DNA from: Bacteroides sp.
GTDB lineage: Bacteria; Bacteroidota; Bacteroidia; Bacteroidales; Marinifilaceae
Assembly (NCBI GenBank): GCA_021771575.1
Contig: JAETOX010000001.1
Coordinates: 62,001 to 126,000 of the forward strand
Direction of reading: 5' to 3'
DNA length: 64,000 nt
Each line of letters starts with the position of its first letter. Position 1 is the first letter of the stretch. Made by a program: the position numbers and the translations under genes. Positions 17,112 through 26,716 of this stretch are shown in pieces. The notes beneath the pieces are model-generated. The model did not search any database and was not told where the DNA came from. It saw only the letters and a list, made by a program, of their open reading frames with translations.

Positions 17112-18920
17112 TTACAATTCCGGAGTGTCGGGAGAAAAACGATTCAGGATCGTCTCATCGTTGATCTCCTTAGACAAAGATTCAATGGTACTCATAGGCA
17201 CATCAAACAAGTCTAATACCAACAATCCATCTAAACACATATTAAATTTCGGGTCGATATTGAAACCGACAATCCGTCCGTTCAAAGAAATATATTTTTT
17301 TAACAAAATCGGCAACTTATCACTCGAAGGCTCGATGTCGCCGATCAATTTATCGAGGGCCGCAATACTGGCCCCTGCAGCTTCGATCATCACATCCACA
17401 TCCGGGTCGTTGGTTGCGACCCGATATTTAGAACGAGGAGAGATGTGGTTGGCCAATTCGGCATCCCAATGGTTGCGAACGATAAATTTCATAATCAGCT
17501 CTTTCGACACATCCGAATACCTTCCGCTAATGGTCACAGGTCCAATCAGATAACGATATTCCGGATTCTTAATCAGAAAATAGAGAATTCCTTTCCACAA
17601 CATAAAAAGGGGCAGAGGCTTGCGTTGGTACTCTTCTACGATGAAAGAACGTCCCAATTCAATAGATTCATACAATACTGGCAACATCTCCTTCCGCATT
17701 TTAAATAAAGTATTGATATAGAATCCTTTTACACCATATCGATCGATAATATCCTTGCCTTTTCCTACCCGGTATGCACCAACAATCCGGTTGGCTTCAT
17801 CATCCCAGATAAAAAGATGGAAATAATACAAATCGAATTCATCAAGATCGATGCTTCGGTTTGTACCTTCCCCTACCGCCCGGAAAGTGACCTCCCGTAA
17901 CCGCCCGATTTCATTCAGAATATTGGGGATCTTCATGGTTGGAGCACAATATACGGTATAATTTTTCATGGAAAACAACATGTAGTCTTCCCGGATATTC
18001 CGAATTTCCTTTAATAATGTATCCACAGCAATCTCGGCAGCGATAGGTTCCATGTATTTTTCAGCTCTTTGGGACTTCAGAAAAAACTTTTTCACTTCCA
18101 ACGAAGATCCCAGTAAATACGTTTTAGCTCTTAAAAATTTTCCATATTGCATCAGATCGGCAAATGAATGCTGACTATCAATCGAGATAGGACTTCCTAT
18201 ACGAAGTTTAATCACCCGATTTTTTTTATTCAGCAACTCGGAAGGCAACTTTACCGTTCTCAACATAGGATGAATCAACCCTAATATCTGGAACAACAAA
18301 CTGTTGGACCCTTTAAAATAGATAGGGACCACCGGCACATCAGCCTTACGGATCAATTTCAAAACAGAGGGACTCCATTCTTTGTCCTCGATAGAATTGG
18401 AATCGGCTTGATAAGCCGACACTTCCCCCGCCGGAAACAATCCCAATGCACCACCTTCGGAAAGATGCCTCAAAGCTTCCTTCAATCCACCGGCACTGGA
18501 AATATCTTTTCTTCCTTCGAAAGGATTCACTCCAAGAAAATAGTCTTTAATCGGAATAATCTTTTTCAACAGGAAATTGGCCATGACCTTATAATCCGGC
18601 CGTATTTTACTTAACAACTTGATTAGAATGATACCGTCCAAACCGCCAAACGGATGGTTGGAGATGGTGATAAAAGCTCCTTCTGCCGGAATCTTTTGCA
18701 AATCTTCCGGATTAACTTCCACCGTTACTCCCAAGGCATCAATTAACCGCTCCAAAAATGCTTCCGGATCTTCGTCATAGACATCCGAATAAAGTTTGTT
18801 GATTTTATTCAGACGCATGATATACATCACTAATTTAGCCACCAGACTTCCACCCAGTCTCCCAGCAAACCGATCCAATTTTCCGACAGCTTTTATATCA
18901 TTTGATTCTATTAAATTCAT
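17112..18920 (-). CDS. Fused lysophospholipid acyltransferase / GNAT-type N-acyltransferase (OlsF/Gls-like)
   Basis: 602 residues with two acyltransferase halves. The N-terminal half is PlsC-like: NHPFGGLDG at residues 88-96 supplies His89 and Asp95 (an H-x5-D variant), and LFPAGEVSAY follows near residue 160. The C-terminal half (about 330-600) is of the OlsB/hemolysin-like GNAT type, with FDLYYFHLFIWDDEANRIVGAYRVGKG and GVKGFYINTLF segments. Separate O- and N-acyltransferases of this kind make glycine lipids in Bacteroides (GlsA/GlsB), and a fused OlsF makes ornithine lipids in Flavobacteriia. The product here is thus probably an aminolipid, headgroup unknown. Confidence 0.82.
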   Translation of the reverse strand: MNLIESNDIKAVGKLDRFAGRLGGSLVAKLVMYIMRLNKINKLYSDVYDEDPEAFLERLIDALGVTVEVNPEDLQKIPAEGAFITISNHPFGGLDGIILIKLLSKIRPDYKVMANFLLKKIIPIKDYFLGVNPFEGRKDISSAGGLKEALRHLSEGGALGLFPAGEVSAYQADSNSIEDKEWSPSVLKLIRKADVPVVPIYFKGSNSLLFQILGLIHPMLRTVKLPSELLNKKNRVIKLRIGSPISIDSQHSFADLMQYGKFLRAKTYLLGSSLEVKKFFLKSQRAEKYMEPIAAEIAVDTLLKEIRNIREDYMLFSMKNYTVYCAPTMKIPNILNEIGRLREVTFRAVGEGTNRSIDLDEFDLYYFHLFIWDDEANRIVGAYRVGKGKDIIDRYGVKGFYINTLFKMRKEMLPVLYESIELGRSFIVEEYQRKPLPLFMLWKGILYFLIKNPEYRYLIGPVTISGRYSDVSKELIMKFIVRNHWDAELANHISPRSKYRVATNDPDVDVMIEAAGASIAALDKLIGDIEPSSDKLPILLKKYISLNGRIVGFNIDPKFNMCLDGLLVLDLFDVPMSTIESLSKEINDETILNRFSPDTPEL

Positions 18921-18958
18921 TTTCTCTCCGAACTAAATTAAACACACCATCCCTCTTT

Positions 18959-19249
18959 TCATCTTACGACGATTTCTTTCACCACTTCACTCCCCATCCG
19001 CTCATTGAGAGCTCTCAACAACCCTTCTTTCACCATCAATATTTCATTTCGCACAACAGCCGAAGTAAAAGTAACAAAAAGTTTGCCATCTGCAACAGAA
19101 ATATTTTTTGTTCGTGAGGCAATCATTTGTCCTACGACTTCAGGCCACACTTCGCAGATCTCATGTTCTTTGAATTTTTGTTCCAAACCCATCTGTCTCA
19201 ATACCTGAGCCACCAATTCATCTATTTTTCTGGTCTTCCCTTCTTTCAT
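18959..19249 (-). CDS. DUF721 domain protein (DciA-like)
   Basis: 96 residues from the ATG at 19249 (MKEGKTRKIDELV). A longer open frame to 19303 is less likely because the family starts with this basic helix. It contains WPEVVGQMIASRTKNISVADGKLFVTFTSAVVRNEI, the DUF721 core. DciA-family proteins load or assist the replicative helicase DnaB in bacteria without DnaC, so a replication role is plausible; its position directly after recF agrees with that. Confidence 0.82.
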   Translation of the reverse strand: MKEGKTRKIDELVAQVLRQMGLEQKFKEHEICEVWPEVVGQMIASRTKNISVADGKLFVTFTSAVVRNEILMVKEGLLRALNERMGSEVVKEIVVR

Positions 19250-19326
19250 AAATTTCCAAACCTCATTCGTATTGCACCCTGAAATCGGTTGCAAATATAA
19301 CATTTAATCTGAAAATTCAGGAGCAT

Positions 19327-20421
19327 TCACAAAATCTCCCCATGATCCACAGCAAACAATTTATAATCCCCCCCCTGAGTATGAAGGATATCATCGATAT
19401 GGCCCCGGTTGGTATCGGTCAGAAATACCTGCCCGAACATCTCCCCCCCGACAATAGAAACGATCTGTCGCACCCGGTCGGTATCAAGCTTATCGAAAAT
19501 ATCATCCAATAACAATAACGGTTTAAGACCATTCATCCGGTAAAGCCAATCATATTGTGCCAGCTTCAAAGCAATCAGAAAGGTTTTCTTTTGCCCCTGC
19601 GATCCAATTTTTTTCACAGGATACCCCTCCAGATTCAAGGACAGATCATCCCGGTGTATCCCCACTGTGGTATACGTCAGCAAACGATCCCGTTCCATAG
19701 CCGCCTGCAAAGCCGCCAACAGATCCCCTTCTTTTACCGAAGGACGATAATCCAGCTGTACCTGTTCCCTACCCAAAGACAGTAATTCATAATAACGCTG
19801 AAAAACCTCCCTGAATTCCTTCAGAAAAGTAATACGCTCCTGGCGAATAAGCTCTCCGGATTCAGCCAACTGTTCATCCCAGATTCCGAGCATCTCCGGA
19901 TCGAGCCGTTTCCCGGCAGCCGACTTCAACAAACTGTTCCGTTGTACCAAAGCCTTATTATAACGAATCAACCGATGCAAATAATTCCGGTTGCACTGAC
20001 TGATGATGCCATCGATCAACCTTCTTCGCTCTTCACTTCCCCCATCGATCAGAGATACATCTTCCGGCGATATCATCACCAAAGGCAATAATCCGATATG
20101 TTCGGACAATTTCTCGTATGCTTTCTGATTTTTTTTGAAAATTTTTTTCTGTCCTCTCTTAATCCCACAATAAATCGCAACCTCCTCTTCCTTGCGCAGG
20201 TATTTTCCCTGAATGACAAAAAACGGTTCCTGATGCCGGATATTTTGTAAATCCGGTAAATTAAAGTAGCTTTTACACATGGAAAGATGATAGATGGCAT
20301 CCAAGATATTGGTTTTTCCCACCCCGTTATTTCCAACAAAACAATTAAATCCGCCTGTAAACGCCAAATTGGCTTCGGCTATATTTTTAAAATTAATAAT
20401 GTTCAATTCCTTCAATATCAT
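19327..20421 (-). CDS. recF: DNA replication and repair protein RecF
   Basis: 364 residues from the ATG at 20421 (MILKELNIINFKNI), preferred over the upstream Met at 20469 because RecF begins with this strand. Walker A is GNNGVGKTN near residue 30, the ABC signature region lies around KKIGSQGQKKTFLIALKLAQ, and Walker B is PLLLLDDIFDKLD. RecF is an SMC-like ATPase that helps load RecA at gaps with RecO and RecR. It heads a probable operon running through DUF721, the acyltransferase and LysE. Confidence 0.96.
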   Translation of the reverse strand: MILKELNIINFKNIAEANLAFTGGFNCFVGNNGVGKTNILDAIYHLSMCKSYFNLPDLQNIRHQEPFFVIQGKYLRKEEEVAIYCGIKRGQKKIFKKNQKAYEKLSEHIGLLPLVMISPEDVSLIDGGSEERRRLIDGIISQCNRNYLHRLIRYNKALVQRNSLLKSAAGKRLDPEMLGIWDEQLAESGELIRQERITFLKEFREVFQRYYELLSLGREQVQLDYRPSVKEGDLLAALQAAMERDRLLTYTTVGIHRDDLSLNLEGYPVKKIGSQGQKKTFLIALKLAQYDWLYRMNGLKPLLLLDDIFDKLDTDRVRQIVSIVGGEMFGQVFLTDTNRGHIDDILHTQGGDYKLFAVDHGEIL

Positions 20422-20515
20422 CCCTGACTTCTTTCCTATATCCGTATATTCTTCCACAAAATTAGTCATTTTCAGCTAAAACACAGAATTTCGTCCCAGG
20501 AATCTATGGGAAAGC

Positions 20516-20523
20516 CAAAGGTA
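20516..20523 (-). promoter_or_regulatory. -7 element of recF
   Basis: TACCTTTG on the minus strand is an exact TAnnTTTG, 95 bp upstream of the chosen recF start. No good -33 TTTG was found. Confidence 0.45.
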
Positions 20524-20570
20524 AAGCATGAAAAATCAGGTCGGATATTTCTATATTTAATTAAAAAAGC

Positions 20571-20578
20571 TAATTTTG
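20571..20578 (+). promoter_or_regulatory. -7 element of the TPR gene
   Basis: TAATTTTG is an exact TAnnTTTG, 46 bp before the ATG at 20625. The -33 position holds only ATTTCT. Confidence 0.45.
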
Positions 20579-20624
20579 CAGGCTATTAAGAAGAATCTAA
20601 CCTGTCACTTATAACAAAAGAGAT

Positions 20625-21314
20625 ATGTCAAAAGAACAGAAAAAACATGAAGATGGTTTTGAGCAACTGGAAGGAGCACTTACCAGCGGGGAACAATTTA
20701 TCGAAAAGAACCAAAAGATGATTGTCAACTTTGTGCTCATCCTTATAGTTATTATTGCCGGTTATTTCGGCTACCAAAGATTTGTCAGCGAGCCCAAAGC
20801 AAAAGAGGCTGCCAATCAGATTTTCGGAGCACAAAATTATTTTGAGAGAGATTCTTTCAATTTAGCACTCAATGGCGACGGTAACATTTTAGGATTCGTG
20901 GAAATAGCCGATAAATATAGTTCTACTCCGACAGGCAATCTGGCCAATTATTATGCCGGATTATCGTATTTATACACCGGAGACTATCAGAACGCAATCA
21001 AATATCTGGAAAAATTCTCAGCAGACGATCTTTTGATGGGCAATATGGCCATTTCGAATATAGGAGATGCATACATGCAACTGGGAGATTACAAAAAAGC
21101 GGCCAGCTATTATAAGAAAGCGGCCGGCTCAAAAGCCAACGATTTTTCCACACCAATTTTCCTGATGAAAAATGCCATGGCCTTGGAAAAAGCCAACGAT
21201 TACGCCGGAGCTCTCAAAGTTTACGAACAGATAGAAAAAGATTTTCCAAATTCACCCGAAGCACGGGATATCGAAAAATACATCGAAAGAGCACAGCTAA
21301 AAATAAAGAAATAA
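20625..21314 (+). CDS. Tetratricopeptide repeat membrane protein
   Basis: 229 residues. A charged N-terminus of about 30 residues precedes one transmembrane helix (MIVNFVLILIVIIAGYFGY, 33-51), then periplasmic TPR motifs: NYYAGLSYLYTGDYQNAIKYL, GDAYMQLGDYKKAASYYKKAA and AMALEKANDYAGALKVYEQIEKDFPN. The layout resembles YfgM-like proteins, which bind folding or secretion partners at the inner membrane. Divergent from recF; a strong terminator follows. Partner and exact role unknown. Confidence 0.85.
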   Translation: MSKEQKKHEDGFEQLEGALTSGEQFIEKNQKMIVNFVLILIVIIAGYFGYQRFVSEPKAKEAANQIFGAQNYFERDSFNLALNGDGNILGFVEIADKYSSTPTGNLANYYAGLSYLYTGDYQNAIKYLEKFSADDLLMGNMAISNIGDAYMQLGDYKKAASYYKKAAGSKANDFSTPIFLMKNAMALEKANDYAGALKVYEQIEKDFPNSPEARDIEKYIERAQLKIKK

Positions 21315-21316
21315 GA

Positions 21317-21345
21317 AAAGCCCCGATATCGGGGCTTTATTTTTT
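21317..21345 (+). terminator. Terminator of the TPR gene
   Basis: A self-complementary AAAGCCCCGATATCGGGGCTTT stem is followed by ATTTTTT, 3 bp after the stop codon. Confidence 0.9.
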
Positions 21346-21816
21346 GGGGGGAGGAGATAATGTGTGTGTAGTCTTTCTTTAACAGCCTTATATGAAGAAA
21401 TGTGATTACTCTTCACTATCTATCACATTTTTCGGTTTTTGCCTACACAAAACCTTACATTGAACGGCAATGAATATTCGTCTTCGATTTTAGGCACATA
21501 GCCGACCCGTATCCATTTTTTGACGTCATTACCGATATATTGTTGATCAAGTATTTTTTGCACTCGGCATTACAGGCCATTTTAAATCCGAAATGGCCTT
21601 TTTTGTTCAGTGTCTGTTTTTCTATTTGGAAATCATTTGAGAAAATCACGATTCCAGCTTCTTGCAGATTGGCATTATGGAATACACTAGATGAATAAAA
21701 CAAAAGTTACATCGACTTCGATAAAATACAGAATATATATAAACGCTAGAGAGGTATGACTAAAAACTTGGCAGAATCGTGCATTTGATTTTAACTTCAA
21801 TAAGGTACAAAAAAAT
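21346..21816. other. Spacer without a confident gene
   Basis: About 470 bp. An 82-codon frame on the minus strand (21455-21703) contains GYGSAMCLKSKTNIHCRS but has no recognised family, start context or neighbours that support it. A second terminator-like hairpin on the plus strand, AGGCCATTT/AAATGGCCT followed by TTTTTT, lies at about 21571-21604 and has no obvious gene to serve. The stretch may hold an unrecognised small RNA or a gene remnant. Confidence 0.35.
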
Positions 21817-21847
21817 CGAAGGTGCCAAATACTTTTGGACACCTTCG
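21817..21847 (-). terminator. Terminator of korAB
   Basis: Stem CGAAGGTG/CACCTTCG, extended by an imperfect GTCC/GG pair, with a run of Ts (ATTTTTTTG) on the minus-strand side. It lies 25 bp after the korB stop. Confidence 0.75.
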
Positions 21848-21871
21848 CATTTTTTATGATCGGAACTCCTG

Positions 21872-22936
21872 TTATTTCACTTCCCAAGTATCTCCGCTAT
21901 TGAGCAGATCTTCCATACAGTGAATTTTAGAAACTTTTTTCACTTCTTCGATCTGTTCATCCAAAGCCTGATCATAAGTATGTGCCTCTACATCGCGGAT
22001 CACACCAAGAGCTACCGGAAATTCAGGAGCTTTCATATTGACCAGCATCCAATGCAAGAAAGGATTGGGGTTATGCGCATCATGTACGAGAATATCGTCT
22101 TCAGTGATTCCATCTTTACCGATTTCTACCACTTTCAGTTCTCCGGTCTGCGCCAGCATCAAACCTTTATCTCTATTTTTTCCGAAGATCATCCGTTCTC
22201 CGTGACGCAGCACGATCTGCCGGTCGTCTTTCAATTCTTTGTCGGTAACGGCAGCATGAGCACCATCAGCAAAGATGACACAATTCTGGAGCACTTCCAC
22301 CACAGATGTTCCGTGATGTTTCACAGCTTCCTCCAATATCTGGGCCGTCAGATTGACATTGGTGTCAATGGAACGGGCAAAGAATTTCCCCTGAGCACCG
22401 ATACACAGTTCTCCCGGATTAAAAGGATGTTCGATGGTTCCGTATGGAGAAGTTTTCGTCTTCGTTCCCAGCTTCGTTGTAGGAGAATACTGTCCTTTCG
22501 TCAACCCGTAGATTTCATTGTTGAACAAAAGAATTGTGATATCTACATTCCGCCGGATAGCATGAATAAAATGGTTACCACCAATAGCCAATGCATCCCC
22601 ATCTCCGGAAACCTGCAAGATATTCAATTTCCGATTGGCATTCTTTGCACCGGAAGCAATAGCGGCAGCCCGACCGTGAATGGTATGGAAACCATAAGTA
22701 TTCATATAATAAGGAAAACGGGAAGAACAACCGATTCCGGAAATCACCGCCCAAGACTCTTTTGGATAACCAAGTTCGGCCATTGCCTTCTGCACGGCAC
22801 TGATGATACCGTGATCACCGCAACCCGGACACCATCTTACTTCCTGGTCGCTTTTAAAATCTTTCGGAGTATATTTTATTTCGTCCATAATAAATTTCTC
22901 TAATCTTTGATCGTTATTCGGCATAAAGCCACTCAT
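21872..22936 (-). CDS. korB: 2-oxoacid:ferredoxin oxidoreductase beta subunit (KorB)
   Basis: 354 residues. WCPGCGDHG near residue 36 supplies Cys ligands near the thiamine pyrophosphate site, and GDGDALAIGGNHFIHAIRRNVDITILLFNNEIYGLTKGQ is the TPP/Mg motif of the family (GDGD...NN). It pairs with KorA to oxidise 2-oxoglutarate (or another 2-oxoacid) plus CoA to the acyl-CoA, reducing ferredoxin. The start at 22936 overlaps the korA stop by one base (TAATG), indicating translational coupling. An internal Met (MDEIKYTP) is an alternative start. Confidence 0.93.
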   Translation of the reverse strand: MSGFMPNNDQRLEKFIMDEIKYTPKDFKSDQEVRWCPGCGDHGIISAVQKAMAELGYPKESWAVISGIGCSSRFPYYMNTYGFHTIHGRAAAIASGAKNANRKLNILQVSGDGDALAIGGNHFIHAIRRNVDITILLFNNEIYGLTKGQYSPTTKLGTKTKTSPYGTIEHPFNPGELCIGAQGKFFARSIDTNVNLTAQILEEAVKHHGTSVVEVLQNCVIFADGAHAAVTDKELKDDRQIVLRHGERMIFGKNRDKGLMLAQTGELKVVEIGKDGITEDDILVHDAHNPNPFLHWMLVNMKAPEFPVALGVIRDVEAHTYDQALDEQIEEVKKVSKIHCMEDLLNSGDTWEVK

Positions 22937-24777
22937 TATTTCATCAATGCGCTGATCTGTTCTTTCAGTTCAACTACGGTAAACGGCAGACCGGCAACCT
23001 TATTTACCTGAGCATAATCGAATTGCGGGAACTTACTCTTCAGGTATTTTGCAAACTGTCCTAAGTTCAGCTCGCATACCACAATTTTCTTAAACCGGGC
23101 AAGTACCTCTCCGGTATTTTTCGGCAGCGGATTGATAAAATTGAAATGAGCCAGACTGACATCTTTTCCTTCAGCACGCATTTCCCGTACAGTAGAATAT
23201 AAATGTCCATAAGTACCTCCCCATCCGACAACCAACACATCTCCGCCTTCCGGATTACCGTATACTTCCTGATCCGGAAGATCGTTTGCAATACGGGCGA
23301 CTTTTTCTTCGCGTAAATCAGTCATCAACTGGTGGTTTTCCGGTACATAGCTGATATTACCGGTAATATTCATTTTCTCCAAACCACCGATGCGATGTTC
23401 CAGACCTTTGGTTCCGGGTAATGCCCATGTTCTTACCAAGGTTTCGGGATCCCGGGAATAAGGGTGATAATCGTCTCCCTCTTTGGCCACTCTCAGTTTG
23501 ATCTCCGGCAATTTGCTCATAGAGGGGATCAACCAAGGTTGAGCGCCGTTAGCCAGAAAACCGTCGGTCAATAAAACCACCGGTGTCATGTGCTCAAGGG
23601 CAATCTTACCAGCCATAAAAGCATAATCGAAACAGTTTCCGGAAGTACTGGCAGCAATCACCGGCATCGGACATTCACCGTTACGACCATATAAAGCCTG
23701 TAATAAATCGGATTGTTCTGTTTTAGTAGGCAAGCCGGTAGAAGGACCTCCCCGTTGTACATCCACAATCACCAAAGGTAATTCAGCCATAACAGCCAAA
23801 CCTGCTGCTTCGGATTTCAGAGCCAATCCCGGACCGGATGTCGTTGTACAGGCAAAATTTCCGGCATAACTAGCACCGATAGCCGTACAAATACCTCCGA
23901 TTTCATCTTCAGCCTGATAAGTCTTAGCGCCCAGATCCCGGCGTAACGCCAGTTCATGTAAGATATCCGTTGCCGGAGTAATCGGATAAGAACCACAGAA
24001 CAAAGGTAAACCAGCTTTTTCTGCAACGGCCAGCAATCCCCAAGCCGTAGCTTTATTTCCGGTAATGGTCCGGTATTTTCCTTTTTCGATTGTAGCAGGA
24101 GATACTTTAAAATGCGTTGCCAAAGCATGTACATTCGCTGCATAATTATAACCTGCTCTCAATACTAATTTATTAGCAGAAGCGATGGCCGGCTTCTTTC
24201 CGAATTTGATATCAAAAAACGATTCTGTATGTTCTACCGATTGTTCGAACATCCAGTAGATCATTCCCAAAGCAAACATATTTTTACACCGAAGAACCGA
24301 TTTCTGATCCAGCCCGGTTTCTTTCAATGCCTCTATGGTCAAAGTCGTCACTTTCACTGGTACCACATTGTAATCAGCCAATGAACCGTCTTCCAACGGA
24401 TTAGAAGTATACCCTGCTTTTTCCAGATGTTTTTCTGTGAAAGCATCGACATCCAGAATAATCGTACCGGCTTTCTTGGCCCATCTCAGGTTTGCCTTCA
24501 AAGCAGCAGGATTCATTGCTACAAGGACATCGGCGTAGTCGCCGGGTGTAGTAACACGCTCTTCTCCGATATGCACCTGAAAACCGGAAACACCACCTAC
24601 AGTACCTTGCGGAGCGCGAATTTCAGCTGGATAATCCGGAAATGTCGCTACATCATTTCCAAATAAAGCAGCGGTATCCGAAAATTGCTGCCCGGTTAAT
24701 TGCATCCCGTCTCCCGAATCTCCGGAAAAACGGATGACAACATCATGTTTTTCGATAACTTTTGTCTCTTGACTCAT
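22936..24777 (-). CDS. korA: 2-oxoacid:ferredoxin oxidoreductase alpha subunit (KorA)
   Basis: 613 residues; a fusion of the gamma-type domain (1-190, starting VIRFSGDSGDGMQLTGQQF) and the alpha-type pyrimidine-binding domain (from about 215, YPITPATDILHELA and EDEIGGICTAIGASYAGN). The GPGLALKSEAAGLAVMAELP region is typical of 2-oxoglutarate-type enzymes. It acts in anaerobic central metabolism, feeding electrons to ferredoxin. A single transcription unit with korB, from the promoter at 24880-24909. Confidence 0.93.
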   Translation of the reverse strand: MSQETKVIEKHDVVIRFSGDSGDGMQLTGQQFSDTAALFGNDVATFPDYPAEIRAPQGTVGGVSGFQVHIGEERVTTPGDYADVLVAMNPAALKANLRWAKKAGTIILDVDAFTEKHLEKAGYTSNPLEDGSLADYNVVPVKVTTLTIEALKETGLDQKSVLRCKNMFALGMIYWMFEQSVEHTESFFDIKFGKKPAIASANKLVLRAGYNYAANVHALATHFKVSPATIEKGKYRTITGNKATAWGLLAVAEKAGLPLFCGSYPITPATDILHELALRRDLGAKTYQAEDEIGGICTAIGASYAGNFACTTTSGPGLALKSEAAGLAVMAELPLVIVDVQRGGPSTGLPTKTEQSDLLQALYGRNGECPMPVIAASTSGNCFDYAFMAGKIALEHMTPVVLLTDGFLANGAQPWLIPSMSKLPEIKLRVAKEGDDYHPYSRDPETLVRTWALPGTKGLEHRIGGLEKMNITGNISYVPENHQLMTDLREEKVARIANDLPDQEVYGNPEGGDVLVVGWGGTYGHLYSTVREMRAEGKDVSLAHFNFINPLPKNTGEVLARFKKIVVCELNLGQFAKYLKSKFPQFDYAQVNKVAGLPFTVVELKEQISALMK

Positions 24778-24879
24778 GATTAAATAATTGTAAATGTAAA
24801 AGGGATAATACCACTCTAATTATTTATTTAACTTTTTTATAACACTTCTTGTGCAACATTTTTATGTTTTAAAACATGG

Positions 24880-24909
24880 TAAAGGTAGCGAATCGTAGAT
24901 TCTAAACAA
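24880..24909 (-). promoter_or_regulatory. Promoter of korAB
   Basis: On the minus strand TTG (24907-24909), N19, TACCTTTA (24880-24887) matches the Bacteroidetes consensus with one mismatch in the last base of -7. The predicted leader is about 95 nt. Confidence 0.6.
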
Positions 24910-25217
24910 GTTTAAATTGAACATTTTTTCCCTATCACAGAGGATGTTGATTTTCAATGCTTCTGCAAACGTTTTTGTTCGTTTTCGGAAGTTTGCAAAA
25001 TAAATTCATTCTAAACAACTTCTAAAAAAACGACATTTTTCCGGAAAAAAGATGCTAACTATAAATGAATCGGTAACATGGCCTTTCATTTGATAAAGTT
25101 TTCCTGATTTCATTTTTTGTTTTTTTTAATATTTCTTGGGGTAGTCTGCTAAATATAAGGCCTTCGGTTTGACACAAATATGCCCCTTTTTCCGTATGAA
25201 TCTGAAAAAAGATATCT
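24910..25217. other. AT-rich spacer between korA and the MscS gene
   Basis: No gene is seen. TGCAAAC and GTTTGCA (about 24964-24997) form a 7-bp inverted repeat about 20 nt apart. No clear -7 element was found for the downstream plus-strand gene. Confidence 0.4.
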
Positions 25218-26714
25218 ATGTATAAGCTGATTTTGATTATATTGATTGCTGTAAGCCTAGGAAGTTGCCACTCCACCACTCCTGCTGATGAACCTCTGGA
25301 TCCTGGAAAAGAATTCCTTATTGCACGCAACCAAGTAGGGCCGGTCACCAAAGGAATGACTGTGAAACGATTGAAGGCCTTACTGCCGGACGACCGCATG
25401 AAGAAAATCACCAGCAGGGCGGAACTTGCTGCCGACCCGATAGACAATTACTATATTTATGACGATAGTTCGCGTTTATTGCTGATCATAAGTCCCCAAC
25501 GGAATAACGACGAAACATCGCGTATCAACAAGGTAATCATCAAAGATCCCCGCTTTGCTACTGAATCCGGAATCGGTTTATCCTCGCAGGTAGGCGAAAT
25601 CCGGGAAGCTTACCCAGATAGTAAAATCGTACCTGCTATCAACGACATCATATTATACATCCGCGAATTAGACGCTAATTTTGAGTTGGATGAACGCAAT
25701 CTATCTCCGCAAATCTGGAACGATACGACCGGAAATATCCAAATCGACAATATTCCGGGCACGACCAGCGTAAACGATCTTTCCATTGTTTGGACCTACG
25801 GGGCCCGCAACATCACCGATAAACTTTTTTGGAGCGATTTATTTCACCATTTCATCAATTGGGTCGTCACTCAAGTACCTGCGATCATCATCCTGATCCT
25901 GCTTTTATGGGGTCTATTGCGTTTACTCCGTTTTATCGTCAAACGTATCCGCAAAGGAGCTACCGACCGCCTTTATAGATCGAACAGAGATGATATTGAA
26001 GGACAAAAACGCATCAATACCATTGCCGAAATCATCCATGGAATAGGCCGTATATTTTTGTGGACGATCTTTATCCTGATGATTCTCGAAAAATTCAACA
26101 TCAATATCGCTCCTATTCTGGCCAGTGCCGGTATCGTCGGGCTGGCAGTAGGCTTCGGAGCCCAGGAACTGGTCCGGGATTTTATATCGGGATTCTTCAT
26201 GTTGCTCGAAGATCAAATCCGGGAAGGAGATGTTGCAATCATCAACGGAACAGGTGGTACAGTAGAAAAAATCGAATTAAGGACCACCACATTACGGGAT
26301 GCTTCAGGAGTTGTCCATATTTTTCAAAACGGTAAGATCAATACTCTTTCCAATATGACCAAAGAATGGTCTGCTATGATTGTGGATATCCGCACTGCTT
26401 ATAAAGAAGATACGGATCATGTAAATGATGTATTGCAACAAGTGGGAAACGACATGAAAAAAGATCCTGACTTCGGTCCGAATATTATCGGAATAGAGTA
26501 TTTAGGAGTGGACCAATTTGCCGACAGTGCCGTTATCCTAAAAGTTAAAATCAGCACCAAAGCCAGCCAGCAATGGAGTATCAGCCGGGAATACCGCCGT
26601 CGGGTAAAAAAAGCGTTCGACAGTAACGGAATCGAAATCCCCTTCCCGCATGTCAGCATATACACCGGCACTGTAACCAAACCGATGCCTCTGGAAATAG
26701 AAAGCAAGGGATAA
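25218..26714 (+). CDS. Mechanosensitive ion channel of the MscS family
   Basis: 498 residues. An N-terminal signal with lipobox LGSCHS (Cys17) precedes a roughly 185-residue periplasmic domain, then transmembrane helices near 218-240 and 280-300. The MscS core follows: LASAGIVGLAVGFGAQELVRDFISGFFMLLEDQIREGD, the pore-lining TM3 with Gly/Ala packing, then the beta domain. MscS channels release solutes on hypo-osmotic shock. The long lipoprotein-like N-terminus is not part of the minimal MscS. corA follows 2 bp after the stop, so the two are probably cotranscribed. Confidence 0.88.
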   Translation: MYKLILIILIAVSLGSCHSTTPADEPLDPGKEFLIARNQVGPVTKGMTVKRLKALLPDDRMKKITSRAELAADPIDNYYIYDDSSRLLLIISPQRNNDETSRINKVIIKDPRFATESGIGLSSQVGEIREAYPDSKIVPAINDIILYIRELDANFELDERNLSPQIWNDTTGNIQIDNIPGTTSVNDLSIVWTYGARNITDKLFWSDLFHHFINWVVTQVPAIIILILLLWGLLRLLRFIVKRIRKGATDRLYRSNRDDIEGQKRINTIAEIIHGIGRIFLWTIFILMILEKFNINIAPILASAGIVGLAVGFGAQELVRDFISGFFMLLEDQIREGDVAIINGTGGTVEKIELRTTTLRDASGVVHIFQNGKINTLSNMTKEWSAMIVDIRTAYKEDTDHVNDVLQQVGNDMKKDPDFGPNIIGIEYLGVDQFADSAVILKVKISTKASQQWSISREYRRRVKKAFDSNGIEIPFPHVSIYTGTVTKPMPLEIESKG

Positions 26715-26716
26715 AA

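Noticed and set aside
21920-22903. A 327-codon plus-strand open frame
   Set aside because: Exactly antisense to korB, which has clear catalytic motifs; the frame has no recognisable protein features.
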